Part shown: positions 44,604-52,765 of the stretch, piece by piece
Numbering within the stretch: the stretch's first letter is position 1
Layout of the letters: every line of letters starts with the position of its first letter
NCBI RefSeq assembly: GCF_024172185.1
Contig: NZ_JAMZEC010000001.1
Location: 1,798,001-1,862,000 of the forward strand
Source of the DNA: Nonomuraea roseoviolacea subsp. carminata
GTDB lineage: Bacteria > Actinomycetota > Actinomycetes > Streptosporangiales > Streptosporangiaceae
Reading direction: 5' to 3'
DNA length: 64,000 nt
The notes under the pieces: generated by a model
Told to the model about the DNA's origin: nothing
What the model saw: the letters and a program-made list of their open reading frames with translations, nothing else
Database searches by the model: none
Translations under genes and position numbers: made by a program

Positions 44604-45455
44604 GTGTTCGCCAGCTACCTGATCGGACTGCGTGAAGGACTGGAGGCGACCCTCGTCGTCTCGGTCCTCATCGCGTTCCTCGTGAAGAGCGACCGCAAGG
44701 ACGGGCTCCCTTATGTGTGGGCCGGCATCGCGGCCGCGGTCGCGCTGTCCGTGGGCTTCGGGGCGCTGCTCACCTTCACCGCCGCCCACCTCGGCCACAC
44801 CGGGCAGGAGCTCTTCGACGCGATCACGTCGCTCCTGGCCGTCGTGTTCGTGACCTGGATGATCTTCTGGATGCGCCGGGCCGCCCGCGCGCTCTCCGGC
44901 GAGCTGCGCGGCAAGCTCACCGACGCCCTCCAGATGGGCTCCCTGGCGGTCGTCGTCATGGCGTTCCTGGCTGTCGCCCGCGAGGGCCTGGAGACGGCGC
45001 TGCTGTTCTTCGCCTCGGTGCAGGGCGCCACCACCACCCCCGAGCCGCTGATCGGCATCACCCTGGGCCTGCTCACCTCCGTGCTGATCGGCTGGGGCCT
45101 GTACAGGAGCGCCCTGCGGATCAACCTCACCAAGTTCTTCACCTGGACGGGGCTGCTGCTCATCCTCGTCGCGGCCGGCATCTTCAAGTACGGCGTCCAC
45201 GACCTGCAGGAGGCCGGCGTGCTGCCCGGCCTCACGACGTACGCCTTCGACGTCAGCGCGGTGGTCCCGGCCGACTCCTGGTACGGGCAGCTGCTGGCCG
45301 GCACGCTCAACCTCACGCCGCAGCCCAGCGTCCTCGAAGCCGTGGCCTGGCTGCTCTACGTTGTTCCCACGCTCTTCCTGTTCCTCCGTCCGCAGCGCGC
45401 CCGGTCAACGCCCACGCCGGCGTCCACCTCCCCCGCCGCCCGGCCCTCCGCCTGA
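44604..45455 (+). CDS. efeU: Ferrous/ferric iron permease EfeU (FTR1 family)
   Basis: A 283-residue membrane protein with seven helices and the two FTR1 signatures REGLEATL and REGLETAL, whose Glu residues carry iron. The GTG at 44604 has GGGAG at proper distance and gives the usual FASYLIGLREG beginning; a GTG six bases earlier overlaps that site. First gene of efeUOB, behind iron boxes. Confidence 0.94.
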   Translation: MFASYLIGLREGLEATLVVSVLIAFLVKSDRKDGLPYVWAGIAAAVALSVGFGALLTFTAAHLGHTGQELFDAITSLLAVVFVTWMIFWMRRAARALSGELRGKLTDALQMGSLAVVVMAFLAVAREGLETALLFFASVQGATTTPEPLIGITLGLLTSVLIGWGLYRSALRINLTKFFTWTGLLLILVAAGIFKYGVHDLQEAGVLPGLTTYAFDVSAVVPADSWYGQLLAGTLNLTPQPSVLEAVAWLLYVVPTLFLFLRPQRARSTPTPASTSPAARPSA

Positions 45456-45525
45456 CCCCGCCAGCCCGACCTTGGTCCCGACCGAACACCGCCCGATCGA
45501 ACACAGCCCGGAGAGTCGCAGTCCG

Positions 45526-46695
45526 ATGAGGAACACCATGCGCATCAGCACCCCCCGCGCCCGCTACGCCCTGGGGCCGGCCGCCGGCGTGCTGGCCCTG
45601 CTCTGCCTGGCGGCCTGCGGGTCCGGGGAGCAGGCCACGACCGGCGCCGCCGCGCCGGGCAAGCCCGGCAAGATCACGGTGGCCGCGTCCGACACCGAGT
45701 GCAAGGTGGCCGCCACCGAGGTCGCGGCCGGCACCAGCACGTTCGCGATCACCAACGGCGGCAGCAAGGTCACCGAGTTCTACGTGTTCGCCGCGGGTGA
45801 CCGGGTCATGGCCGAGGTGGAGAACATCGCGCCCGGCCTGACCCGCGAGGTGGTCGCCGAGCTGCCCGCCGGCGCGTACGAGACGGCCTGCAAGCCCGGC
45901 ATGGTGGGCAAGGGCATCCGCAACCCGCTCAAGGTGACCGGCGAGCACAAGCCGCTGACCAAGGACGCCAAGCTGGCCGCGGCCACCGCCGAGTACAAGC
46001 GCTACGTCAAGTCGCAGAGCGACACGCTGCTGGTCAAGACGCAGGAGTTCGTGGACGCGGTCAAGGGCGGCGACATCGCCAAGGCCAAGGAGCTCTACCC
46101 GGTGTCGCGTACGTACTGGGAGCGGATCGAGCCGGTCGCTGAGATCTTCGGCGACCTCGACCCGGCCATCGACGCCCGCGAGGCCGACCTCGCCCAGGGC
46201 GAGGAGTGGACCGGCTTCCACCGCATCGAGAAGGACCTCTGGATCAAGAAGGACGTCGCCAAGGACGGCCCGATCGCCGACAAGCTGATCGCCGACGTCA
46301 AGACCATCGTGGCCAAGGCCAACGCGACCGAGCTGACCCCGCTCAACCTCGCCAACGGCGCCAAGGAGCTGCTCGACGAGGTGGCCACCGGGAAGATCAC
46401 CGGCGAGGAGGACATCTGGTCCCACACCGACCTGTGGGACTTCGCCGCCAACGTCGAAGGCTCCAAGGCGGCCGTGCAGGCGCTCCGGCCCGTTCTGGAG
46501 GAGCGGGCTCCCGACCTGGTCAAGACGCTCGACGAGAAGTTCGCGGCGGCCGAGGCGGCGCTCGCCGTCCACCGGAAGGGCGACGGCTGGAAGCTGCACG
46601 ACGAGCTGTCCAAGGAGGAGCTGAGGAAGCTCTCGGACGCCATCAACGCGCTCGGGGAGCCGATCAGCAAGATCGCCCCGATCGTGGCGAAGTGA
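45526..46695 (+). CDS. efeO: EfeO iron-binding lipoprotein (cupredoxin + M75 domain)
   Basis: A 389-residue secreted lipoprotein with lipobox CLAAC. An N-terminal cupredoxin-like domain (ATEVAAGTSTFAITNGGSK) is followed by the peptidase-M75/imelysin-like domain with the HxxE metal motif in GFHRIEKDLW. It captures iron for EfeU. The start may be 45526 or 45538; the second has a closer GAGGA. Its last 18 bases with the stop are repeated 38 bases downstream. Confidence 0.92.
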   Translation: MRNTMRISTPRARYALGPAAGVLALLCLAACGSGEQATTGAAAPGKPGKITVAASDTECKVAATEVAAGTSTFAITNGGSKVTEFYVFAAGDRVMAEVENIAPGLTREVVAELPAGAYETACKPGMVGKGIRNPLKVTGEHKPLTKDAKLAAATAEYKRYVKSQSDTLLVKTQEFVDAVKGGDIAKAKELYPVSRTYWERIEPVAEIFGDLDPAIDAREADLAQGEEWTGFHRIEKDLWIKKDVAKDGPIADKLIADVKTIVAKANATELTPLNLANGAKELLDEVATGKITGEEDIWSHTDLWDFAANVEGSKAAVQALRPVLEERAPDLVKTLDEKFAAAEAALAVHRKGDGWKLHDELSKEELRKLSDAINALGEPISKIAPIVAK

Positions 46696-46738
46696 CGACC
46701 AGGCGGGCCGGACGGAAAGGCGTGGCGAAGTGACGACC
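46683..46738. repeat. 18-bp direct repeat over the efeO stop
   Basis: CGTGGCGAAGTGACGACC occurs at 46683-46700, with the efeO stop, and exactly again at 46721-46738, overlapping a possible GTG start of efeB. Confidence 0.92.
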
Positions 46739-46756
46739 GGACGGGGAGACGTGGCG

Positions 46757-48043
46757 ATGGGCGAGCACGGCGACCAGGCGACCCGCGGGACCCAGGCGGA
46801 GCGCGGCGGGCGGATGAGCCGCAGGAAGCTGTTCGGGCTGGGGGCGGCGGGCGTGGCGGCCGTGGGGGCGGGCGCCGTCGCCACCCGCTCCCTCCTTGAA
46901 GAGCCGGTGGCGCAGGCCGCCTCCACCTCCGACCCCGTCCCCTTCTACGGCGAGCACCAGGCCGGCATCGTCACCCCGGCCCAGGACCGGCTGCACTTCG
47001 TCGCCTTCGACGTGATCACCGACAAGCGGGCCGAACTGGTCGAGCTGCTCCAGGAGTGGACCGCCGCGGCGGCCCGCCTCACCCAGGGCAAGGACGCGGG
47101 CACGTTCGGGGCGGTCGGCGGCTCCCCGGAGGCCGCGCCGGACGACACGGGCGAGGCGCTCGGCCTGCCCGCCTCGGGGCTGACGCTGACGATCGGGTTC
47201 GGGCCGTCCCTGTTCGACGACCGGTTCGGGCTGAAGGCCAAGCGGCCGGCCGCGCTGGCCGACCTGCCGAAGTTCCCCGGCGAGCAGCTCGTGCCCGAGA
47301 TCTCCGGCGGCGACATCTGCGTGCAGGCGTGCGCCCACGACCCGCAGGTCGCGGTCCACGCCATCCGCAACCTCGCCCGCATCGGGTTCGGCAAGGTGTC
47401 GGTGAAGTGGTCGCAGCTCGGCTTCGGCCGCACCTCGTCCACCTCCCGCGCGCAGGCCACGCCGCGCAACCTCATGGGCTTCAAGGACGGCACCAACAAC
47501 ATGAAGCTGGAGGACGCCCAGCTCCTGCGCGACCACCTGTGGGCGGCGGGCGACGACTGGATGGCCGGCGGCACGTACATGGTGACGCGCAAGATCCGGA
47601 TGACCATCGAGACGTGGGACCGCACCTCCCTGTCCGAGCAGGAGGCCATCTTCGGCCGCGACAAGGGGGCGGGCGCGCCGCTGGGCAGGAAGGCCGAGTT
47701 CGACACGCCCGACTTCAACGCCACGGGGCCCGACGGCCAGCCGTACATCAAGGCCGACGCCCACGTCCGGCTCGCCCACCCGAGCCACAACGGCAACGCC
47801 CACCTGCTGCGGCGCGGCTACAACTACGTGGACGGCTCCGACGGCCTCGGACGTCTCGACGCGGGCCTGTTCTTCATCGCCTACCAGCGCGACCCGCGCA
47901 CCGCGTTCGTCCCGGTGCAGACGAACCTGGCCAAGCACGACGCGCTGAACGAGTACATCAAGCACGTGTCGAGCGGGCTGTTCGCCTGCCCGCCGGGGGT
48001 GCGCGACGCGGGCGACTACTGGGGCCGCGCCCTGTTCGCCTGA
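46757..48043 (+). CDS. efeB: EfeB DyP-type heme peroxidase, Tat-exported
   Basis: A 428-residue dye-decolourising peroxidase. The N-terminus has a twin-arginine signal (SRRKLFG, then AAGVAAVGAGAV). The distal GxxDG motif is GFKDGTNN, and the proximal heme His is in VRLAHPSHNG. It oxidises ferrous iron or heme-linked substrates for EfeUO. The ATG at 46757 has GGGGAG upstream; a GTG at 46730 is an alternative. Confidence 0.92.
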   Translation: MGEHGDQATRGTQAERGGRMSRRKLFGLGAAGVAAVGAGAVATRSLLEEPVAQAASTSDPVPFYGEHQAGIVTPAQDRLHFVAFDVITDKRAELVELLQEWTAAAARLTQGKDAGTFGAVGGSPEAAPDDTGEALGLPASGLTLTIGFGPSLFDDRFGLKAKRPAALADLPKFPGEQLVPEISGGDICVQACAHDPQVAVHAIRNLARIGFGKVSVKWSQLGFGRTSSTSRAQATPRNLMGFKDGTNNMKLEDAQLLRDHLWAAGDDWMAGGTYMVTRKIRMTIETWDRTSLSEQEAIFGRDKGAGAPLGRKAEFDTPDFNATGPDGQPYIKADAHVRLAHPSHNGNAHLLRRGYNYVDGSDGLGRLDAGLFFIAYQRDPRTAFVPVQTNLAKHDALNEYIKHVSSGLFACPPGVRDAGDYWGRALFA

Positions 48044-48059
48044 CGCTTCCTAGGGCCTG

Positions 48060-48190
48060 AGCTCAAAGGCAAGGCCCTCGAAGGGGCGCGCTTCGCGCGA
48101 CTCGACTCGGACTGTGTTGTGTGGGGGAGCCGAGCTCCCCCACACCCCCTTGGCAAGGGGCCTCCGGCCCCCTGCACCCCCGAGCGTCGA
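48060..48190. repeat. Cluster of strong hairpins after efeB
   Basis: GTGTGGGGGAGC (48119-48130) and GCTCCCCCACAC (48134-48145) form a perfect 12-bp stem with a 3-base loop. GCGCGCTTCGCGCG and GGGGCCTCCGGCCCC form two more hairpins. The whole looks like a terminator block or a dispersed palindromic repeat. Confidence 0.7.
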
Positions 48191-48289
48191 CCACGTCCCA
48201 ACAATGCTTGCCCGTGAAGAACCGGGAAACCCCATGCGCCACAGTGCGTCTCGCTAGGCTCTGTGGTTCGCGACGGACGGGAGACTGGC

Positions 48290-48844
48290 GTGGCAGGTGG
48301 GTTGAGGGAGATCGAGGTCAAGTATCTGGTGGATGACTCCGCGGCGCTGGAAAAGGCGCTGACCGCGCGTGGAGCGATACTCTCAGCCCCGGTCCATCAG
48401 GATGATCAGGCTTACGCCCAGAGCGGCTGGAACTACGGCCAGTCGAAGATCGGCGTGACCTTCTTGCGGCTGCGGACGCAGCAGGGCCGGCACCTGTTCA
48501 CGTTGAAGAAGCCGCTGGACAACGCGATGGCGTGTCTGGAGCACGAGACCGAGATCGCGGATCGCGAGCAGATGCATGACGCGATCGTCGCGATGGGTTT
48601 CCACCCCACGGTGCGCATCGTGAAGTCGAGACGGAGCGCGCGGCTGGACGAGGTGACCGTCTGCGTGGACGAGGTCGAGCACGCGGGCGTGTTCGTCGAG
48701 TTCGAGCGGACGGTGGCGGGTGAGGTAGCCGGCATCGAGGTGCAGCGGGAGCTGGACGTGCTGGCGCGTTCACTCGGGGTGGGCCTGGAGCGGACGACGG
48801 ACACCTACGATTCGCTGGTGCGCGCCGCGTTGGCGCCGGCCTAG
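48290..48844 (+). CDS. CYTH-domain protein (class IV adenylate cyclase type)
   Basis: A 184-residue CYTH protein. The ExExK signature is REIEVKYLV at the start, followed by alternating charged strands (FLRLRTQQGRHLFTLKKPLD, LEHETEIADREQM, TVCVDEVEHAGVFVEFERTV). These enzymes act on triphosphates: adenylate cyclase, thiamine triphosphatase or triphosphate tunnel enzymes. The GTG at 48290 follows GGGAG. It converges with the EEP gene, overlapping by four bases. Confidence 0.87.
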   Translation: MAGGLREIEVKYLVDDSAALEKALTARGAILSAPVHQDDQAYAQSGWNYGQSKIGVTFLRLRTQQGRHLFTLKKPLDNAMACLEHETEIADREQMHDAIVAMGFHPTVRIVKSRRSARLDEVTVCVDEVEHAGVFVEFERTVAGEVAGIEVQRELDVLARSLGVGLERTTDTYDSLVRAALAPA

Positions 48845-49641
48845 AACAGCTCGATCGTCTCAGGACCGGAAGGATCGTCACAGGGAAGCCGGGCCGCGTC
48901 GAGGTCGAGGTCGACTTGGACGGCGGCGTGATCGGTCAAGCCCTGCTCGCGGGTTTCGTGGAGGTAGGCGCAACCGGAGATGCGGTCGGCGAGCGCCCTA
49001 CCGACGTGGAAGTAGTCATAGCGGTAGCCTGCGCCGGTGCGGCCGATCCAGCTGTATTCCTGCACTCCGGGCCGGCAGTGCTCGAATGCGTCGATGAAGC
49101 CGTACGCGCGCAGCTCGTCGAGCAGCGCGAACTCGAACGGCAGGAAACCCGGGTGCAGCGGCCGGTGGTCCGCGGTGATGACGTTGTAGTCGCCGCCGAT
49201 GATCAGGTGGTCGCGCTGCTGGCCAGGTAGTCCGGCGAGGACTTTGAGCAGGCTGCTGATGAACATCTCCTTGCGGGTGGTCTTGTCGGCGCTGCGGTCG
49301 CGGCTGGGCACGTACACGCTGGCGAACCAGGTGCGGGGGATAGTGTCGAGCGGCGCGGCAGCGGCGCGGCCCGGGATGCTGATCGGGTCGAGCAGGAGCG
49401 GAGGACCGGCGAGCGGGATGCGGGAGACGAGTGCCGCTCCCCGCTCGCCGTCGACGTCGGCGGTCTTGACGATCGTGTAGCCGGCGCGGCGGAACTGCTC
49501 CAGCAGGTGCGCGGTGCCGGTCCCGGCGCTGGTCTCGGTGAGCAGGAACACGTCCTCCTCGCGGGCGGCGAGCCAGCGCACCAGCAGTCGGGCACGCTCG
49601 ATGGACGCCGCTCCGATGTTGATCGTCAATGCTGCGACCAC
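48841..49641 (-). CDS. Endonuclease/exonuclease/phosphatase-family hydrolase
   Basis: A 266-residue EEP-fold metal hydrolase. Visible active-site groups are the Asn in LTINIGAAS, Glu in LLTETSAG, IIGGDYNV (the GDxN pair), YSWIGRT with RYDYFHVG, and the terminal LTDHAAV. No signal peptide. The substrate could be nucleic acid, a nucleotide or an inositol phosphate. The GTG start follows AAAGGAG. It is the last gene of the minus-strand run starting at 54520. Confidence 0.85.
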   Translation of the reverse strand: MVAALTINIGAASIERARLLVRWLAAREEDVFLLTETSAGTGTAHLLEQFRRAGYTIVKTADVDGERGAALVSRIPLAGPPLLLDPISIPGRAAAAPLDTIPRTWFASVYVPSRDRSADKTTRKEMFISSLLKVLAGLPGQQRDHLIIGGDYNVITADHRPLHPGFLPFEFALLDELRAYGFIDAFEHCRPGVQEYSWIGRTGAGYRYDYFHVGRALADRISGCAYLHETREQGLTDHAAVQVDLDLDAARLPCDDPSGPETIELF

Positions 49642-49654
49642 CGTTGACGCTCCT

Positions 49655-50257
49655 TTATCTGGTTCTCAGCCGTTCCATGTGCTGGAGCAGCCGTGCCGCA
49701 ACGCCGTCCACATCCAGCTCGCGGCAGTCGATCCACACCTGGCACCAGCCGCGCGCCGCCAGGAAGACGTACGCGTCCTCGTAGAGGGCGGCTTCCCGGG
49801 CGGGAGAGCCGGCGCGCTCCAGACGTGAATGGTGCTGCCGCTGATCGAGCCGTTGCTGGATGACGTGAGCGCTGTGGCGTAGGTAGCAGGATAGAGACGT
49901 GGGTGGCACATGAGCGTTGTACTGCCAAATCTCTTTCAAGGGCAGTTCGTCCAGGCGTTGGAGGACGAGGGACGACTGCACGTAGCGGTCGCTGATGACG
50001 ATCTTGCCGTCGGCGAGCGCGGGGTTGATCTCGGTGTCGATGTGGGCGTAGCGGTCGGCAGCCACCGCCAGCGCCATCGCGCGCCCGGTCAGCGCTGTTT
50101 CGCTGGAGCGGATGAGCCGTCCCAACGGGGTGTCGGATGGTTCGGTGGTGACGTGGACGGTGTGGCCGCGCTGGCGCAGCAGCTCGGCCAGCCGGGTCAC
50201 CGTCGTGGTCTTGCCGACGCCGTTCGGGCCTTCCACGGCCAGGAACAGGCCGTTCAC
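49655..50257 (-). CDS. dTMP kinase-like P-loop kinase
   Basis: A 200-residue protein of the thymidylate kinase family. Walker A is EGPNGVGKTTT, the DRY-type motif is ISDRYVQSSLVLQRL, and TEPSDTPLGRLIRSSE resembles the substrate loop. The GTG at 50257 overlaps the radical SAM stop (GTGA). It sits in a non-housekeeping cluster, so it may phosphorylate a modified nucleotide rather than dTMP. Confidence 0.85.
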   Translation of the reverse strand: MNGLFLAVEGPNGVGKTTTVTRLAELLRQRGHTVHVTTEPSDTPLGRLIRSSETALTGRAMALAVAADRYAHIDTEINPALADGKIVISDRYVQSSLVLQRLDELPLKEIWQYNAHVPPTSLSCYLRHSAHVIQQRLDQRQHHSRLERAGSPAREAALYEDAYVFLAARGWCQVWIDCRELDVDGVAARLLQHMERLRTR

Positions 50258-51348
50258 CGGGGGGTGGTGATCTGCAGCAACGGACGGTCGGCGATCGGGC
50301 ACTGCTCGGCGTCCACTTCGCCGATGCGCTGCCCGCGTGCGACGACCGCGGCCGGGCAGCCCTTGCCGCAAGAGCTGTTCAACGAACACGGCGAGCAGGT
50401 GGCGTTGTCCCCCATGCGCAGCCGGCCGGCCAGGTCGAAGGCGTCGAGCGCGGGCGCGACCTCCTCCCGCAGGATGTTGCCGACGAGGAATTCCGCGTCG
50501 GTGTGCTTGGACTGCGGAGTGCGGGCGGCGAACACGAGATACGGGCAGATGGCCGTCTGACCGTCGGCGAACACGTAAATGAGCTTTCCGGCATCGCACC
50601 CGGCCAGCGGCTTGCTGTCGTTGGGGAAACGGATGTGCACCACGTCGATCCCCTGGTCGCGAAACCGTTCGGTGACGTCGCGGATGGCGCGCATCTTGCC
50701 TGCGTCGGCGGCGAGCCGGCCCTGGCTCTTCACGCCGCGGCCGAACGACGACAGGGGGTTCATCAGCACGTACTGGGCGCCGACCTCGACGGCGAAGGAG
50801 CACAGCGCGGCGAACTCCTCGACGTCGGTGAGTGCGTTCGGCGTCGACAGCAACCCCTGCAGCAGGCCCGCTTCGGCGAACGCGCGGGTGGTGGCCAGCG
50901 TGGTGTCGAACGAGGCGGTGTTGCCGCGGAACTTGCCGTGGCTCTCGCGCCGGAACCCGTCGAACGACACGTTGATGTGCACGTTGCCGAGACCGGCGAG
51001 CACGGCGATCTGCTCGGGGCTGGTCTGGGTGGCATTGGTGCAGATACCCAGCGGCATCCCCATGTCGGAGACCGCCCGGCAGATGGCCATGATGTCCGGG
51101 TGCACGAACGGCTCGCCGCCGGTGAGGGTCAGCCGCTCGACGCGGGCGCGACGCAGCCGCGGGAGCACCGTCTCGGTCAGGTCTCGCAGCCGCATGTGGT
51201 CGCCCCAGTTACCGGAGGAGACGAAGCAGTGCGCGCAGTGCAGGTTGCACCGTTCGGTGATCTGCACGAGCGCTTTGCGCTGGTCTCCTGGGACCGAGGT
51301 GCGGAAGTAGCAAGAGCTGGCGTGGGTGTCGACGATCAGTCGCTTCAC
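50254..51348 (-). CDS. Radical SAM enzyme with C-terminal SPASM-like cysteines
   Basis: A 364-residue radical SAM protein. The cluster motif CxxxCxxC is CNLHCAHC, and TLTGGEPFVHPD is the SAM-binding GGEP region. The C-terminus holds Cys groups (AICPYL, CSPCSLNSSCGKGCP, EQCPI) that probably bind auxiliary iron-sulfur clusters as in SPASM proteins. Such enzymes often modify peptides but also other substrates. The ATG is preceded by GAGAGG. Its stop overlaps the kinase start. Confidence 0.9.
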   Translation of the reverse strand: MKRLIVDTHASSCYFRTSVPGDQRKALVQITERCNLHCAHCFVSSGNWGDHMRLRDLTETVLPRLRRARVERLTLTGGEPFVHPDIMAICRAVSDMGMPLGICTNATQTSPEQIAVLAGLGNVHINVSFDGFRRESHGKFRGNTASFDTTLATTRAFAEAGLLQGLLSTPNALTDVEEFAALCSFAVEVGAQYVLMNPLSSFGRGVKSQGRLAADAGKMRAIRDVTERFRDQGIDVVHIRFPNDSKPLAGCDAGKLIYVFADGQTAICPYLVFAARTPQSKHTDAEFLVGNILREEVAPALDAFDLAGRLRMGDNATCSPCSLNSSCGKGCPAAVVARGQRIGEVDAEQCPIADRPLLQITTPR

Positions 51349-51451
51349 GATGGTCCTCTCGCATGGGTGGGGAGTGTCCGGTCAGGCCGGAGGCCGGGAC
51401 GGCGCCGGCGAGATGGTGACGATCACCTCCTGTGGCGTGGGGCCAGTCGTT

Positions 51452-52300
51452 TCAGGTGTTGTGCTGTACGTCTGGCGCGCCGAGATCGATGACGTCGGAG
51501 CCGGTGCGCACGACCCACACAGGTCGGGTGCGGGCGTAGGCGCCCAGTGCGAGGGCGAGCTTCGGCTCCGTGCCGGGCCGGGCGCCCGCGTGTCGGTCAC
51601 GGGCGAAGGCGATGAAGGCATCGTCGAGGCGTGCCCGGCCTTCGAGAAGCATCAGGCTTGCCGTCCCATGGCGTGCCTGTAGCTTCCGCGCGGCGGCCGG
51701 GCCGGGCTTCTCCACCAGATCGATCATGCGTGGAGCACCCTGCGGGCCAGGTGCGGTGACGATAACGCCGCGCCGCTCTGCCAGCCCGGGCTCATAGTCG
51801 CGGGCGAGCACCGCCACACCCTCGGGCGCCCGCTGCAACGCAGTCAGGACATTGCACGAGGGGTAGAGGTTGTCGCCGAACACCACGTACGTTGCGTCGT
51901 CTCCGGCGGTGTCGGAATGGCCGGCGAGGTGTTCGGCGCCGTTGAGCAGCGAGGTGAGATCGGCGTAACAGCCCTGCTGTGGCACCCAGTCGATCACCAG
52001 CCCCTGCGGCGACACATCGACCGCAACCGGATTACCGACCGCACGCCTGTAGGCGGTGAGCCCATCCGGTTCCAGTGCCCGACGGGCCCACGACACGAAC
52101 TGCTCGTAGTACGGGTGGTAGACCACAACGACGCGCGCCGGACCGATCTCAGCGATCTCCCGCAGAACATGCACGATGCCCGGCCGCCCGGCGACAGGAA
52201 GCCACTCCTTGGGCAGGTAGCGCGCCCAGGAGGAGACCCTCGTTCCCAGCCCTCCGGCGGCTACCACGACACGTGTCCGGCGATTGGCTGACTCCGCCAC
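51452..52300 (-). CDS. Sugar-phosphate nucleotidyltransferase-like protein
   Basis: A 282-residue NTP-transferase fold protein. The start VVVAAGGLGTRVSSWARYLP with KEWLPVAGRP is the classic GGxGTR...K signature. DATYVVFGDNLYP supplies the metal-binding Asp. It would attach an NMP to a sugar-1-phosphate or similar acid. I chose the GTG at 52300 because the fold begins there. However, the frame stays open far upstream into the sulfotransferase-FGE gene, so a fused product cannot be excluded. Confidence 0.82.
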   Translation of the reverse strand: MAESANRRTRVVVAAGGLGTRVSSWARYLPKEWLPVAGRPGIVHVLREIAEIGPARVVVVYHPYYEQFVSWARRALEPDGLTAYRRAVGNPVAVDVSPQGLVIDWVPQQGCYADLTSLLNGAEHLAGHSDTAGDDATYVVFGDNLYPSCNVLTALQRAPEGVAVLARDYEPGLAERRGVIVTAPGPQGAPRMIDLVEKPGPAAARKLQARHGTASLMLLEGRARLDDAFIAFARDRHAGARPGTEPKLALALGAYARTRPVWVVRTGSDVIDLGAPDVQHNT

Positions 52301-52324
52301 AGCCGGTCGCGGTACGTTGCCGGA

Positions 52325-52765
52325 GTGCCGAAAGTACGCGTCACCGGCGTCCTGATCGAGGACGAGCGGATTCTGCTGCTGGACCAGGACACTGACACCG
52401 GCCGCTCCTGGTCGCTGCCCGGCGGGAAGGTCGAGCACGGCGAGTCTCTCAACGAGGCGCTGGCGCGGGAGATGCGGGAGGAGACCGGCGTCGAGGTGAA
52501 CGTCGGCCGGCTGCTGTACCTGTGCGACCACCTGCCTGGCGGCGAGACCCACGTTGTCCACATCACCTTCGAGGCGACGCGGACCGGCGGCAGCCTCGGC
52601 GCGATCGACGACGGCGCGGACACCAAACCAATCCGGGGCGTGCGTTTCGTGCCCTTCGGCGACCTGCCGTCGCTGGGCTTCAGCCGCCGCTTCACCGAGC
52701 TCGCCCAGGCCGGATTCCCCGAAGCCGGCTCTTACATGGGCGCCAAGTCCAACATCGGGCTGTGA
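52325..52765 (+). CDS. NUDIX hydrolase
   Basis: A 146-residue NUDIX protein. The box reads GGKVEHGESLNEALAREMRE followed by ETGVEV, with all catalytic Glu residues kept. It hydrolyses a nucleoside diphosphate linked to another group. It lies on the opposite strand to its neighbours, 24 bases from the nucleotidyltransferase start. The minus strand beneath it is open in the frame joining its two neighbours. Confidence 0.88.
   Translation: MPKVRVTGVLIEDERILLLDQDTDTGRSWSLPGGKVEHGESLNEALAREMREETGVEVNVGRLLYLCDHLPGGETHVVHITFEATRTGGSLGAIDDGADTKPIRGVRFVPFGDLPSLGFSRRFTELAQAGFPEAGSYMGAKSNIGL

Noticed and set aside
51382..51621. 79-codon minus-strand frame with Cys and Ser/Thr as a radical-SAM substrate peptide
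   Set aside because: It mostly overlaps the nucleotidyltransferase in another frame and lacks a placed ribosome site. It could only be revived by conservation.
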